Position numbers and translations under genes: made by a program. Below are positions 25,093-33,599 of a stretch of 36,603 nt of DNA, one piece after another. The notes beneath the pieces are model-generated. The model was not told the origin of the DNA and searched no databases. It saw only the letters and a list, made by a program, of their open reading frames with translations. Within the stretch, counting starts at the first letter, position 1, and the number at the start of each line of letters is the position of its first letter. This DNA is from Mycobacterium sp. (GTDB taxonomy: Bacteria > Actinomycetota > Actinomycetes > Mycobacteriales > Mycobacteriaceae): the NCBI GenBank assembly GCA_025965975.1, contig JAOPVX010000180.1, forward strand, positions 1 through 36,603, given 5' to 3'.

Positions 25093-27450
25093 GTGGAGGA
25101 ACGGTTTCCTGGCGAATTGGACACCCTGCGTGCCGACAATGTGCGCTTGCGCCGACTGCTCAAGCTCAGTGAGAAACAGGCACGCGCGGCAAGCCCCGAT
25201 CAGGCAGCACTGACTGGCGCCCCGACTGCGCCGGTGGACATGGGATCGACACCAGACGACAAGATCCGCTTCTACACCAACCTCTTCCGCTGCCGCACAG
25301 ACGTTTACGCCCTCCGTTGGGAGAACAAGCGCGACGGCCGATCAGGTTGGATGCCGGCCATACACGGGTACTGGCGCAAAGGAATAAAGCGGGAAGACGT
25401 GCCTTACCTGCGGCTCACTCATGACGTGATCGGAAAGCACCTGCGCGGCGACGCGCATATCGGGCTGTATCCGCTCGGTGACGATGACACGTGCTGGTGG
25501 GTGGCGGCGGACTTCGACAAGGATTCCGCGATGCTCGACGCACTCGCCTATCTGAAAGCTGCTCGCGCCCAGAATGTTCCGGCGGCTCTGGAGGTGTCGC
25601 AGTCGGGACGCGGTGCCCATGTGTGGATCTTCTTCGCGCAAGCCACATCGGCATCAGTGGCGCGACAGATCGCGACCAGCCTGCTTGGCGAGGCGTTCCA
25701 GTTACGTGGCAGCATGCACCTCAGTAGCTACGACAGGCTCTTTCCGTCCCAAGACGTCCACTCCGGTCGGGGCATGGGCAACCTAATCGCGGCCCCGTTG
25801 AACGGCAGGCGCCGCCAACACGGCACGACACTATTTCTAGACCCCGCCACGCTGGAGCCATTCGACGACCAATGGGCCTACCTGTCGAGCATCGCCCGAT
25901 TGTCCACCAGCGACGTCGCCGCCCTCGGCCGTCGACTCCCGATCCTCAAGATTGGTCACGATGTGCGCCGGCTGCAATTGCCGACGTCGTCGAAGATCGT
26001 GCCGCGTCCGTCGGCGATCATCCGCACGCACCTTGCGGCCCGAATGACGGTGACCACTGCCGATCTCGGACCAGCGATGATCTCCGCGGTCAAGCACGCC
26101 GCTTCAATCCGCAACCCAGAGTTCGATGCACGCCAACGTGCACGCCGAAGCACCTGGGAAACACCACGATTCCTCTACAGCTACGACGAAACCCTCGAAG
26201 GCGACCTGGTCCTCCCCCGCGGCCTACAGAGCCTGCTGACAGTCCTCGTCGAATCCGCGGGCAGCGCACTGAAAGTCGACGACGCACGCGCCGTCGGCGA
26301 AAATCAGCAGTTCACCTGCTCAGCCGAATTGCGCGCCGAACAAGCCTTCGCGGTGCAACAACTCGTCGAACAGGACACTGGTGTACTCGTCGCTCCGCCG
26401 GGTTCGGGTAAGACCGTGATCGCCTGCGCGAGTATCGCTGCGCGTTCGACGACCACACTGATTCTCGTCGATCGAAAAGCTCTCGCCGACCAGTGGCGTG
26501 ACCGCCTTCAAAAGCACCTCGGGTTCAATTGCGGACAGATCGGCGGCGGACGGTCGAAGACGACCGGCATCCTCGATGTTGCCCTGCTGCCGACCCTGGC
26601 GCGCCGTAACCAGATCGACGAACTGACCGGCCGCTACGGATTCGTAATCGTCGACGAATGCCACCACGTCGCAGCGAGCGCATTCTTCCACGTGCTCAAC
26701 CGAATACCCGCTCGCTTCTGGCTCGGGCTGACGGCCACACCCGAGCGCCGAGATGGACTCGAAGACCTCATCTACCATCAGCTCGGATCCCACAGCGTCG
26801 TAATCGACCCCCCAACCGCGGGGCAACTGCCCGAGGCAGCAACAGCCGCGCCAGCGCCTCATCCGGTGCTCCATCTCCACAAAACCAAGTTCAAGTACAC
26901 CGGGGACGCCGATCCAACCGCGCCAGGCGGAATGGCCAAAATCTACCGGGCACTCGTCGCCGACCAGGAGCGACTCGACCAGATCACCAGTGACGTACTC
27001 GCAGCCCACAAAGGCGGCGCCAATATCCTGGTCCTGACAACGTGGATCGACCACCTCCATGCCATAACCCGTCGACTCAGCGACGCCGGCGCATCCGTCA
27101 CTGTCCTGCACGGCCAGATGAAGACGCGCGAACGCCGCGAGATCACCGAGGGCCTTGCCGGCCACACGACCGATGATCCGCCATTGCTACTCGTCGGTAG
27201 TAGCTCGTTTATCGGCGAGGGCTTCGACTGCCCAGCGCTGGACACCCTGTTTCTCGCCGCTCCCATTACCTTCAAGAACCGTCTCGTGCAATACGTCGGG
27301 CGCGTGACCCGCGCACACCTCGGCAAGACGACCGCCACCGTGCACGACTACCACGACGAACTGACCCCGGTGCTCGCATCGTCGCTTCGTAAACGCGCAC
27401 CCGGCTACGTCAAAATGGGCTTTCCCGACCCACGCTCCATGCTTCGGTGA
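25093..27450 (+). CDS. Archaeo-eukaryotic primase plus SF2 helicase fusion (TOTE conflict system type)
   Basis: 785 residues from GTG 25093. Domains in order: a short Leu-rich coiled coil (residues 8-30); an archaeo-eukaryotic primase-like domain (about 55-300) with the metal motif WWVAADFDKD (Asp140, Asp142) and SGRGAHVWIFF (171-181); then an SF2 helicase with Walker A APPGSGKTVIACA (near 434), VDECHH (near 519), LTATPERRDG, VLHGQMKTRERR and motif VI QYVGRVTRAH (near 732). This matches proteins described with TOTE conflict systems, thought to act against invading nucleic acid. No partner nuclease is visible; a dead toxin-antitoxin pair lies head to head with it. The C-terminus appears complete. 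Priming and unwinding are inferred from motifs. Confidence 0.85.
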   Translation: MEERFPGELDTLRADNVRLRRLLKLSEKQARAASPDQAALTGAPTAPVDMGSTPDDKIRFYTNLFRCRTDVYALRWENKRDGRSGWMPAIHGYWRKGIKREDVPYLRLTHDVIGKHLRGDAHIGLYPLGDDDTCWWVAADFDKDSAMLDALAYLKAARAQNVPAALEVSQSGRGAHVWIFFAQATSASVARQIATSLLGEAFQLRGSMHLSSYDRLFPSQDVHSGRGMGNLIAAPLNGRRRQHGTTLFLDPATLEPFDDQWAYLSSIARLSTSDVAALGRRLPILKIGHDVRRLQLPTSSKIVPRPSAIIRTHLAARMTVTTADLGPAMISAVKHAASIRNPEFDARQRARRSTWETPRFLYSYDETLEGDLVLPRGLQSLLTVLVESAGSALKVDDARAVGENQQFTCSAELRAEQAFAVQQLVEQDTGVLVAPPGSGKTVIACASIAARSTTTLILVDRKALADQWRDRLQKHLGFNCGQIGGGRSKTTGILDVALLPTLARRNQIDELTGRYGFVIVDECHHVAASAFFHVLNRIPARFWLGLTATPERRDGLEDLIYHQLGSHSVVIDPPTAGQLPEAATAAPAPHPVLHLHKTKFKYTGDADPTAPGGMAKIYRALVADQERLDQITSDVLAAHKGGANILVLTTWIDHLHAITRRLSDAGASVTVLHGQMKTRERREITEGLAGHTTDDPPLLLVGSSSFIGEGFDCPALDTLFLAAPITFKNRLVQYVGRVTRAHLGKTTATVHDYHDELTPVLASSLRKRAPGYVKMGFPDPRSMLR

Positions 27451-27541
27451 CGGTTCGCGCTCAGTCGGAATGTCCGGAGGATGTCAAAACTTGTGGATGA
27501 GCGGCGCGCAATCACCGGGGGCCGCCCGCCAGATTTCAGAG

Positions 27542-27949
27542 CTACCCCGCGCCGGGTGGCGGGCGGCTGGACGATCCTGGCGGCGCCAATTTCGCGCGAC
27601 GGATGTGGCGAGGAGTCCGTCCCGGGAGGGCATCGGCGGTCGTCTTGAAGCTCTGTGCCCTCTCGTGTTCAACCTGGCGAGGGGAAGTCGTGTACTCGGG
27701 GGCGAGCTTAACGTTGTGACTCTTCGCGTCGAACAGGACATTGACGACCTCACCTGGTCGCGGATGCTCGGAATGGCCGTGCATCAGAGGCTCGTGGAAT
27801 GTCGCCCTGAAGGGCGCCTCGCCTTCCGGCCTGACATCAGCTACGTACTCGTGCGGGACGGTGGCGTCCCCGGTTCCTCGACTCCAACTCGTCAAAAGGC
27901 TCTCCGCAATGATGGTCGCCTCCGCCGACTCCCAGTCATGTCCAAACAT
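27542..27949 (-). CDS. Small hypothetical protein with a DUF3592-like beta domain
   Basis: 135 residues from ATG 27949 with GGGAG 6 nt upstream. The readable core is EYVADVRPEGEAPFRATFHE then PRPGEVVNVLFDAKSHNVKL, a pattern seen in actinobacterial small beta-barrel proteins where an R-P-x-G-x-P-F strand is followed by a P-G-x-x-V-x-V-x-x-D strand. The C-terminal 40 residues are basic and low complexity, probably disordered. No signal peptide or membrane segment. Function unknown. It converges on the primase-helicase gene with 91 bp between. Confidence 0.62.
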   Translation of the reverse strand: MFGHDWESAEATIIAESLLTSWSRGTGDATVPHEYVADVRPEGEAPFRATFHEPLMHGHSEHPRPGEVVNVLFDAKSHNVKLAPEYTTSPRQVEHERAQSFKTTADALPGRTPRHIRRAKLAPPGSSSRPPPGAG

Positions 27950-28062
27950 CCGTATCTCCGATCTCCCAATGCGGGTTACGAGGGCATGTCGTCGCAGCCG
28001 ATGTCATTGTGATGACGGCATTCCGTGCTGCCTGGACGCGGGCCGACGAATGGTTCTAGCCG

Positions 28063-28419
28063 TTATCCCGGCGGGCACAGGGCCGGCAAAAAGAGGGACC
28101 AACACTGCCTCGGCGCCAGCGGTGGAGGATCATCTCCGTCCCAAATACCGGGAACACCGGGGGGTGTAGGGCCATAATTGCTAGCAACATTGCCCTGCCC
28201 GTAGCCGACAGCCCACCAGGTGTGGCAAACACTCATGTCCCAAGCCACTCCGGGCGGTCCCGTCGGCCATTCCATGGGTTGCCCTGGGCACCACCGATGT
28301 GGGCCGTACGAGTTGTCGGCCTGGGCGGTACCCGCGCCCAGACCCAAACCGGCCACCGCGATGCCGCCCGACAGCAGCGCTCCGGCAATGATCCGCTTCA
28401 GGTTGTGACTGGTGTTCAT
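28063..28419 (-). CDS. Small secreted Cys/Trp-rich mycobacterial protein
   Basis: 118 residues from ATG 28419, with AGGGAA about 8 nt upstream. Signal peptide KRIIAGALLSGGIAVAGLGL with cleavage near AQADN. The mature part of about 82 residues has four Cys (WCPGQPMEW, DMSVCHTWW, RQCWS, LCPPG) and many Pro, Gly and Trp, typical of a mycobacterial family of small exported proteins of unknown function. The four Cys could make two disulfides. Confidence 0.75.
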   Translation of the reverse strand: MNTSHNLKRIIAGALLSGGIAVAGLGLGAGTAQADNSYGPHRWCPGQPMEWPTGPPGVAWDMSVCHTWWAVGYGQGNVASNYGPTPPGVPGIWDGDDPPPLAPRQCWSLFLPALCPPG

Positions 28420-28597
28420 GTTGCGGTTCCCTGGGTCGTGTCTTCACACGCCGCCCCATTTGGCGTCGCGAGTGCGGTAAGTACAGACGGCGGGGGTGGC
28501 TACCGATCCCAACAACTGCGTCACACGCGGTGGCCGGTCGCTGTGAAGTATGCGCTGGCCCGCGCCGCGAGTTGATGGGGAAGGGAGACCGCGTTCG

Positions 28598-28710
28598 GTG
28601 CAGCGCCTGCTGGAACGCGACGGGGCACTGGCCGAGCTAGGTGGACTTGCCCGGCGGGTTCAGCAGGGCGCCGGAAGCGTGGTGTTGCTGCGGGGAGGCG
28701 GCGGTCATTC
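28598..28710 (+). pseudogene. N-terminal fragment of a LuxR-family (LAL) ATPase regulator
   Basis: GTG 28598 has GGGGAAGGGAGA upstream and starts a familiar LAL beginning: QRLLERDGALAELGGLARRV, then GAGSVVLLRGGGGHS. The Walker A loop (normally GxxGxGKT) is destroyed, and the frame then loses any resemblance. Only about 38 codons survive. Confidence 0.55.
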
Positions 28711-28819
28711 GGTTCGCCCGGCAAACGTGCGGGCCGACGCGAGCCGGTGCTGGTTCGTGCCGACACAATGGGTTGGGTGTCTCCGGGTTGACCGTTTGGC
28801 GGTAGAACAACGCGTGGAA

Positions 28820-29087
28820 TCAGGTCTCGGTGGTGGGTTGGGGTTGGCGGGCGTGTGCGGCGGCCTGGGTGCGGTTGTCGACACCGAGTTTGGTCCTGAT
28901 GGCGCTGACGTGGTGGCTGACGGTTCTGGGGCTGATGTGCAGGCTGGCGGCGATGTGGGCGTCGCTGTGGCCGGCGGCCAGGAGTGTGAATACTTCGCGT
29001 TCGCGGCGGCTCAGTTGCTGTGTGTCGGCGAGGATGTCGGCGCGGCGGCCGCGGCGGGTTGGGCCGCGCAGCGTTGCCGGTCGGTGC
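28820..29087 (-). pseudogene. C-terminal LuxR-type HTH fragment
   Basis: Minus-strand reading after an in-frame TAG near 29088 gives LSRREREVFTLLAAGHSDAH then LHISPRTVSHHVSAIRTKLG and NRTQAAAHARQ to a TGA at 28820. This is a LuxR/GerE helix-turn-helix with no usable start codon. Large LAL regulators end this way, so it probably derives from one, facing the N-terminal fragment at 28598. Confidence 0.65.
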
Positions 29088-29097
29088 TAAGCACACG

Positions 29098-29132
29098 AGG
29101 GCGGCCCCCGGAGGACTCTCCGGGGCCGCCCT
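29098..29132. terminator. Very stable hairpin, probable bidirectional transcription stop
   Basis: A 15-bp stem with a 1-nt bulge (left arm 29098-29113, GACT loop 29114-29117, right arm 29118-29132), nearly all G-C. No long T run follows on either strand, which is common for mycobacterial terminators. It lies about 200 bp downstream of the second mmpL. Confidence 0.5.
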
Positions 29133-29333
29133 ACCTACGGCTTGCCGAAGCAGCATACTTCTTAATATCGTTGTGCGACAGGCAGTTTGAGGGCCATCTC
29201 GCGCGGCGACGACCCAGCGATTCCTGTCGATTCCAGGTCGGTGGCGGTGAATAACCGGTAACCGAATCACGATGCCCTGCAGGGCGCCCGTGGTTCACGT
29301 CGAATTAACAAGAGTGTGAAGGTAATTCGGAAG

Positions 29334-32213
29334 TCAGCCAGCGGGCTCCGATTCCCCCTCAAGCAGTTCGCGAACGGCGGGACGTGGTCCGTAGGGTCGA
29401 AGCATCTGGCTGGCGGGGCGCGGACGCACTGATTGCGGCCACCAGAACCAGCGTCCGAGAAGCGCTGCGATGGACGGCGTCATGAACGAACGCACGATCA
29501 ACGTGTCGAACAGCAGCCCCAGGCCGATGGTGGTCCCTATCTGACCGAGAACGCGCAAATCGCTGAACACGAACGAGGACATGGTGGCGGCGAAAACGAG
29601 GCCGGCGGACGTCACCACCGCGCCGGTGCCGGCCATTGCACGGATGATGCCCGTCTTTAGTCCGGCGCCGATCTCTTCTTTGAAACGCGAGATCAGCAGC
29701 AGGTTGTAGTCGGATCCCACCGCCAAGAGCAGGATGACGGCCAGCGCAAGCACGATCCAGTACAACTGGATACCGAGAAGGTCCTGCCAGACGAGCACGG
29801 ACAGCCCGAAAGAGGCGCCAAGAGAAAGCCCCACCGTGCCAACGATGACGAGCGCGGCAACCAGACTTCGGGTGAGGATCATCATGATGAGCAAAATCAG
29901 ACTCAGCGCGGCTATGCCCGCGATCATCAGGTCGTATTTGGCGCCGTCTTGGATGTCCTTGTAGGTCGCCGCGGTGCCGCCGAGATAGATGTTGGCCGTA
30001 GCCAAAGGGGTACCCTTCAGGGCCTCCTGCGCGGCGTTCCTAATCGCGTTGATATGCGAGATGCCCTCGGGGGTCGCGGGATCGCCGTCGTGGGTAATGA
30101 TCATGCGAGCGGCCTTGCCGTCCGGGGATAGGAACAGTTTCAGGCCCCTCTTGAATTCGGCGTTGTCGAATGCCTCCGGTGGCAGGTAGAACGAGTCGTC
30201 GTTCTTGGAGGCGTCGAAAGCTTGTCCCATGGCGGTCGCGTTTTGCAACGAAGCCGCGGTCTGTTCGTCGATCCCCGACGTGGTGGCGTAGTTCGTCATC
30301 GTCAGGCCCCGATTGGTCTGCTGACTGGCGATCTGGGGCGGGATCAGCGCCAGCAGCTGCGGCTGGAGTGCATTCAATTTGTCCAAACTTGCCGTGATCT
30401 GACCGAATTGGTCGGTGAGCGCGTCGATGCCGTCGAGTGCATCAAAGATCGATCTGATCGCCCAGCAGATCGGAATGTCAAAGCAGTGCGGTTCCCAGTA
30501 GAAGTAATTGCGCAGCGGCCTGAAGAAGTCGTCGAAATTGGCGATCTTGTCGCGCAGATCAGTCACCGTGGCGACGGTATTGTGAAACGCTTCGGTCTGT
30601 TCGCGAGTGGCGGCGGCGGACTGCTGTTGCAAGGCATATTGTTGCCGCAAAATGGCAATCGTTTTGTCTATCTCGGCGGCCTGTTTCAGCAAGTCGGCCG
30701 CGCGGTCTTGCTGGTATTTCAGGTTCTCGATCTGGCCGAAGCTTTGCGCGCTGATCTGAAACGGTATCGAGCTGTGGTCCAGCGGGGTTCCCAACGGCCT
30801 GGTCATGGATTGCACCAGGGCGATACCGGGTGTGTGGAAGATCGCCTTGGCCACCCGCTCCAAGACGAGCATGTCGGCCGGATTACGCATATCGTGATCC
30901 GTCTCGATCATCAGCAGTTCGGGATTCAGCCGGGCCTGCGAAAAGTGCCGCTCAGCAGCCGCGTAGCCGACATTGGCCGGGGCGCTGGCAGGCAGGTAGA
31001 GGCGAGCATCGTAATTCGTCTTGTATCCCGGCAGGGCCAGCAGACCGATCAGGGCCACCGCGGATGTCACCACAAGAATTGGCCCGGGCCAGCGCACGAT
31101 GGCGGTGCCGATCCGCCGCCACCCCTGGGTGCGCATCTTGCGCTTGGGGTCGAACGCCCCGAAATGACTTCCCATCGTAAGCACCGCGGGAGACAGGGTC
31201 AGCGCGGCTGCCAGCGCAGTAAGAATGCCTATTGCGGCGGGAACTCCCAGGCTTTGAAAATACGGCAACCGGGTAAAGCTGAGACAGAACACAGCGCCGG
31301 CGATGGTCAGGCCCGAACCTAACACCACGTGCGCGGTCCCGCGATACATAGTGTAGAAAGCCGCTTGGCGATCCTCGCCGGCGAGGCGCGCCTCTTGATA
31401 ACGGCCCAGAACAAATATCGCGTAGTCTGTTCCGGCGGCGATGGCCAATAACGTCAGCAGATTAGTCGAGTACGTAGACAGGCCAATTATCCCGTGGTGC
31501 GCAAGAAAAGCGACGACTCCGCGGGCCGCGACCAACTCAATAAGGACCATGACAAGCGCCAGGGCGACGGTAACCACCGAACGGTAGACAAAAAACAGCA
31601 TCACCGTGATCACGACGAGCGTTATCACGGTCACCTTCGCGGTACCTTTGCTGCCCACCGCGAACTGATCGGCGATGAGTGGCGCCGCGCCGGTGACATA
31701 GGCCTTGACCCCCGGCGGCGCCGCCGTGCCGTCAACAATATTGCGCACGGCGTCGACGGACTGGTTGGCCAACGTGCCGCCTTGATTACCGGCAAGAAAC
31801 ACCTGAACATACGCGGCCTTGCCGTCAGCGCTCTGCGAACCCGACGCCGTTAGCGGATCCCCCCAGAAGTCCTGGATGTGCTCTACATGTTTCGTGTCCC
31901 GGGAGAGCTTCTGGACCAAGGTGTCGTAAAACTGGTGGGCGTCAGCGCCAAGGGGCTTATCGCCCTCCAGGACGACCATCGCCACACTGTCGGAATCGAA
32001 CTCGTGAAACACCTTGCCCATACGTTTCATCGCCTGCAGTGACGGCGCATCTTGGGGGCTCAGCGACACGTTCTGTTCTTTGGCAACCGCCTCCAATTGC
32101 GGCACCGCAGCATTCGTGATCGCAGCCAGCGCCAGCCAGAACAGCGCGATCGGCACCGAAAGCCGGCGGATCATCTGCGCTAACGAAGGGCGCGGGACGT
32201 GATGGTTGCTCAT
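29334..32213 (-). CDS. MmpL family RND lipid transporter (second copy)
   Basis: 959 residues; ATG 32213 overlaps the mmpS stop by 4 nt. Same layout as the mmpL at 4948: proton-relay motifs [15 protein letters not shown] (near residue 262) and [15 protein letters not shown] (near 834), and a central coiled-coil hairpin rich in Gln with [18 protein letters not shown] (MmpL4/5 subgroup). The N-terminal segment [20 protein letters not shown] aligns closely with the first copy. Probable role: export of a lipid, siderophore or drug. Lacks the DUF732, DUF5078 and methyltransferase genes that follow the first copy. A TetR gene lies upstream, so it may be induced by its substrate or by drugs. Confidence 0.92.
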   Translation of the reverse strand: MSNHHVPRPSLAQMIRRLSVPIALFWLALAAITNAAVPQLEAVAKEQNVSLSPQDAPSLQAMKRMGKVFHEFDSDSVAMVVLEGDKPLGADAHQFYDTLVQKLSRDTKHVEHIQDFWGDPLTASGSQSADGKAAYVQVFLAGNQGGTLANQSVDAVRNIVDGTAAPPGVKAYVTGAAPLIADQFAVGSKGTAKVTVITLVVITVMLFFVYRSVVTVALALVMVLIELVAARGVVAFLAHHGIIGLSTYSTNLLTLLAIAAGTDYAIFVLGRYQEARLAGEDRQAAFYTMYRGTAHVVLGSGLTIAGAVFCLSFTRLPYFQSLGVPAAIGILTALAAALTLSPAVLTMGSHFGAFDPKRKMRTQGWRRIGTAIVRWPGPILVVTSAVALIGLLALPGYKTNYDARLYLPASAPANVGYAAAERHFSQARLNPELLMIETDHDMRNPADMLVLERVAKAIFHTPGIALVQSMTRPLGTPLDHSSIPFQISAQSFGQIENLKYQQDRAADLLKQAAEIDKTIAILRQQYALQQQSAAATREQTEAFHNTVATVTDLRDKIANFDDFFRPLRNYFYWEPHCFDIPICWAIRSIFDALDGIDALTDQFGQITASLDKLNALQPQLLALIPPQIASQQTNRGLTMTNYATTSGIDEQTAASLQNATAMGQAFDASKNDDSFYLPPEAFDNAEFKRGLKLFLSPDGKAARMIITHDGDPATPEGISHINAIRNAAQEALKGTPLATANIYLGGTAATYKDIQDGAKYDLMIAGIAALSLILLIMMILTRSLVAALVIVGTVGLSLGASFGLSVLVWQDLLGIQLYWIVLALAVILLLAVGSDYNLLLISRFKEEIGAGLKTGIIRAMAGTGAVVTSAGLVFAATMSSFVFSDLRVLGQIGTTIGLGLLFDTLIVRSFMTPSIAALLGRWFWWPQSVRPRPASQMLRPYGPRPAVRELLEGESEPAG

Positions 32214-32656
32214 CCGGACTTGTCCAAGCAGAACGTGTAGGCGTTCATCGTGTTGACCGATCTCTCGTCTTTGACCACACCGTCGATGGTGATGCGGCAG
32301 CCGATGGAATCGCTATCGCCCTGGGCCATAACGTTGGCGAAGACTGCGGGCTGGGTCGTGGTGATGTCGTAGGACCACGGCAGGGTCGCGTCATCAACAC
32401 GCTGCGGCTGGGCATTGACATCCAGGTAATTGATCGTTGCCACGGTGCCCGGCGCACCGAAAACCTCAAGGATCACGTGTTTGGGGTTGAACGGGGTGAT
32501 GTCATTGGAGATGGCACTGGCCGCCGACGTGTTGTGGTGAGATCCGAAGATGCCATGCAGCCGATAGACGAAAAAACCCGCGACCGCGACGACCACCACG
32601 GCGACCAGCAGCATCCAGCCTCGCGTCACCAGCCTGCGAACTGAAATCCCGTTCAC
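32210..32656 (-). CDS. MmpS family transport accessory protein (second copy)
   Basis: 148 residues from GTG 32656, AAGG 8 nt upstream. One N-terminal membrane helix ([20 protein letters not shown]), then the MmpS domain: [48 protein letters not shown] and end FCLDKSG. Coupled to mmpL by a 4-nt overlap. It functions in the inner membrane with the downstream MmpL. A SigA-like promoter at 32738-32766 with a repeated GTAC-type operator drives it. Confidence 0.9.
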   Translation of the reverse strand: MNGISVRRLVTRGWMLLVAVVVVAVAGFFVYRLHGIFGSHHNTSAASAISNDITPFNPKHVILEVFGAPGTVATINYLDVNAQPQRVDDATLPWSYDITTTQPAVFANVMAQGDSDSIGCRITIDGVVKDERSVNTMNAYTFCLDKSG

Positions 32657-32737
32657 CCGTTAGCCTTTCGATAACCGGCGACACGAACGATTGGGCGAGG
32701 TCATCCCTTCCTGCGTTGAGCGGACTCGACTGCAAAA

Positions 32738-32766
32738 ACAGTACGGTACGGGACCGGACAGGACAA
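32738..32766 (-). promoter_or_regulatory. mmpS-mmpL promoter with overlapping 5-bp-phased operator
   Basis: On the minus strand TTGTCC (32761-32766), a 17-bp spacer, and TACTGT (32738-32743) form a good SigA promoter about 80 nt before the mmpS start. The spacer and -35 consist of a five-fold pentamer on the plus strand: GTACG GTACG GGACC GGACA GGACA (32741-32765). The same motif occurs before the TetR gene, so a regulator bound here would block polymerase. Confidence 0.65.
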
Positions 32767-32851
32767 GGCATGACGACGTGCGCATCCACACGCGTTGGCC
32801 AGCAGATGTTCTCGAGGTGCCCCGGTCGGTAACCGAGGGGCACAAACAGCC

Positions 32852-33448
32852 TTACCCGGTGGGTCGGGTGAGGCTGGGGATGATGACGTTATCGACGAGG
32901 GCTTCCACGGTGCGTTGGGTGGGGGGACGGCTGGGGATGATGGACCGGAATATCAGGTAGCCGGGCAGCAGGTCCCAAAGTTCGTCGCTGATGGCGGCGC
33001 CGTCGATCTCACCGCGACCGACGGCCTGGTGCAGGATGTGGTGGATCAAGGCTTTGCGCTGATCGAGGAACTGGTGCTGCAATGCGTCGTTGAGCGCGGG
33101 GTTGCGCGACACCTCGACGAGTACCGCGCGGATGGTGCTGGCGTGCAGGCGGGCCTGCTCGCCTACCACCTTCCCCAGGTGCAGCAAATCGCCCCGGAGT
33201 GTGCCGGTATCGGGCGGCACCGCGACCTGGCGGATGCCCTCGATGAACGCGGCCAACACCAATTCGGCTTTCGACGGCCAGCGCCGGTACACGGTGGCCT
33301 TGCTGGCCCGGGCGCTGGTCGCCACCGCGTCCACTGTCAACCCGTCATAGCCGTGCTGCTGCAGCAGTCGCAACGTCACCGCAAGCAACTCGGTCTCCCG
33401 CGGCGACCACGGTGGGGACTCCGCGCAGCGATCGGCAATTCGCGTCAC
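32852..33448 (-). CDS. TetR family regulator of the second mmpS-mmpL operon
   Basis: 198 residues from GTG 33448, or 201 from GTG 33457. HTH region near residues 15-60: ETELLAVTLRLLQQHGYDGL then SARASKATVYRRWPSKAELV, with the YRRW recognition helix. The C-terminal domain (GTLRGDLLHLGKVVGEQARL, IFRSIIPSRPPTQRTVEALV) is that of many mycobacterial efflux-linked TetR proteins. I prefer 33448: a TATCGT -10 ends 7 nt before it, so the mRNA may be leaderless. It lies about 200 bp upstream of mmpS in the same direction, and both promoters carry the same GTAC-rich motif. Probable autoregulator and mmpSL repressor. Confidence 0.85.
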   Translation of the reverse strand: MTRIADRCAESPPWSPRETELLAVTLRLLQQHGYDGLTVDAVATSARASKATVYRRWPSKAELVLAAFIEGIRQVAVPPDTGTLRGDLLHLGKVVGEQARLHASTIRAVLVEVSRNPALNDALQHQFLDQRKALIHHILHQAVGRGEIDGAAISDELWDLLPGYLIFRSIIPSRPPTQRTVEALVDNVIIPSLTRPTG

Positions 33449-33455
33449 AGCGCAC

Positions 33456-33495
33456 ACGATAGAACCGTTGCGGTAGTACAGTCCAGTACCGTACC
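33456..33495 (-). promoter_or_regulatory. tetR promoter and GTAC-repeat operator
   Basis: On the minus strand TGGACT (33480-33485), 18-bp spacer, TATCGT (33456-33461). The 33475-33494 stretch reads GTACG GTACT GGACT GTACT, matching the motif in front of mmpS over about 20 positions with few changes, consistent with autoregulation. Confidence 0.6.
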
Positions 33496-33584
33496 GCCAG
33501 CTCGCTCGTGTAGCCCTCGAGGAACGGATCTTCGGCGGCCAGCACAGCGTCCATCTGAAAAGGGTGGTCGGCCAGGGTGAACAT
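33480..33584 (-). pseudogene. Truncated start of an unknown gene
   Basis: Sixteen nucleotides after the ThDP enzyme stop, an ATG at 33584 begins a frame with good codon use (FTLADHPFQMDAVLAAEDPF, then LEGYTSELAVRYW). It then runs into the tetR promoter and coding sequence, where it stops resembling protein. Likely the 5' remnant of a third gene of the aromatic operon, cut off by the arrival or rearrangement of the tetR-mmpSL block. I do not recognise the family. Confidence 0.35.
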
Positions 33585-33599
33585 GGTGGCGCCCAGTGA

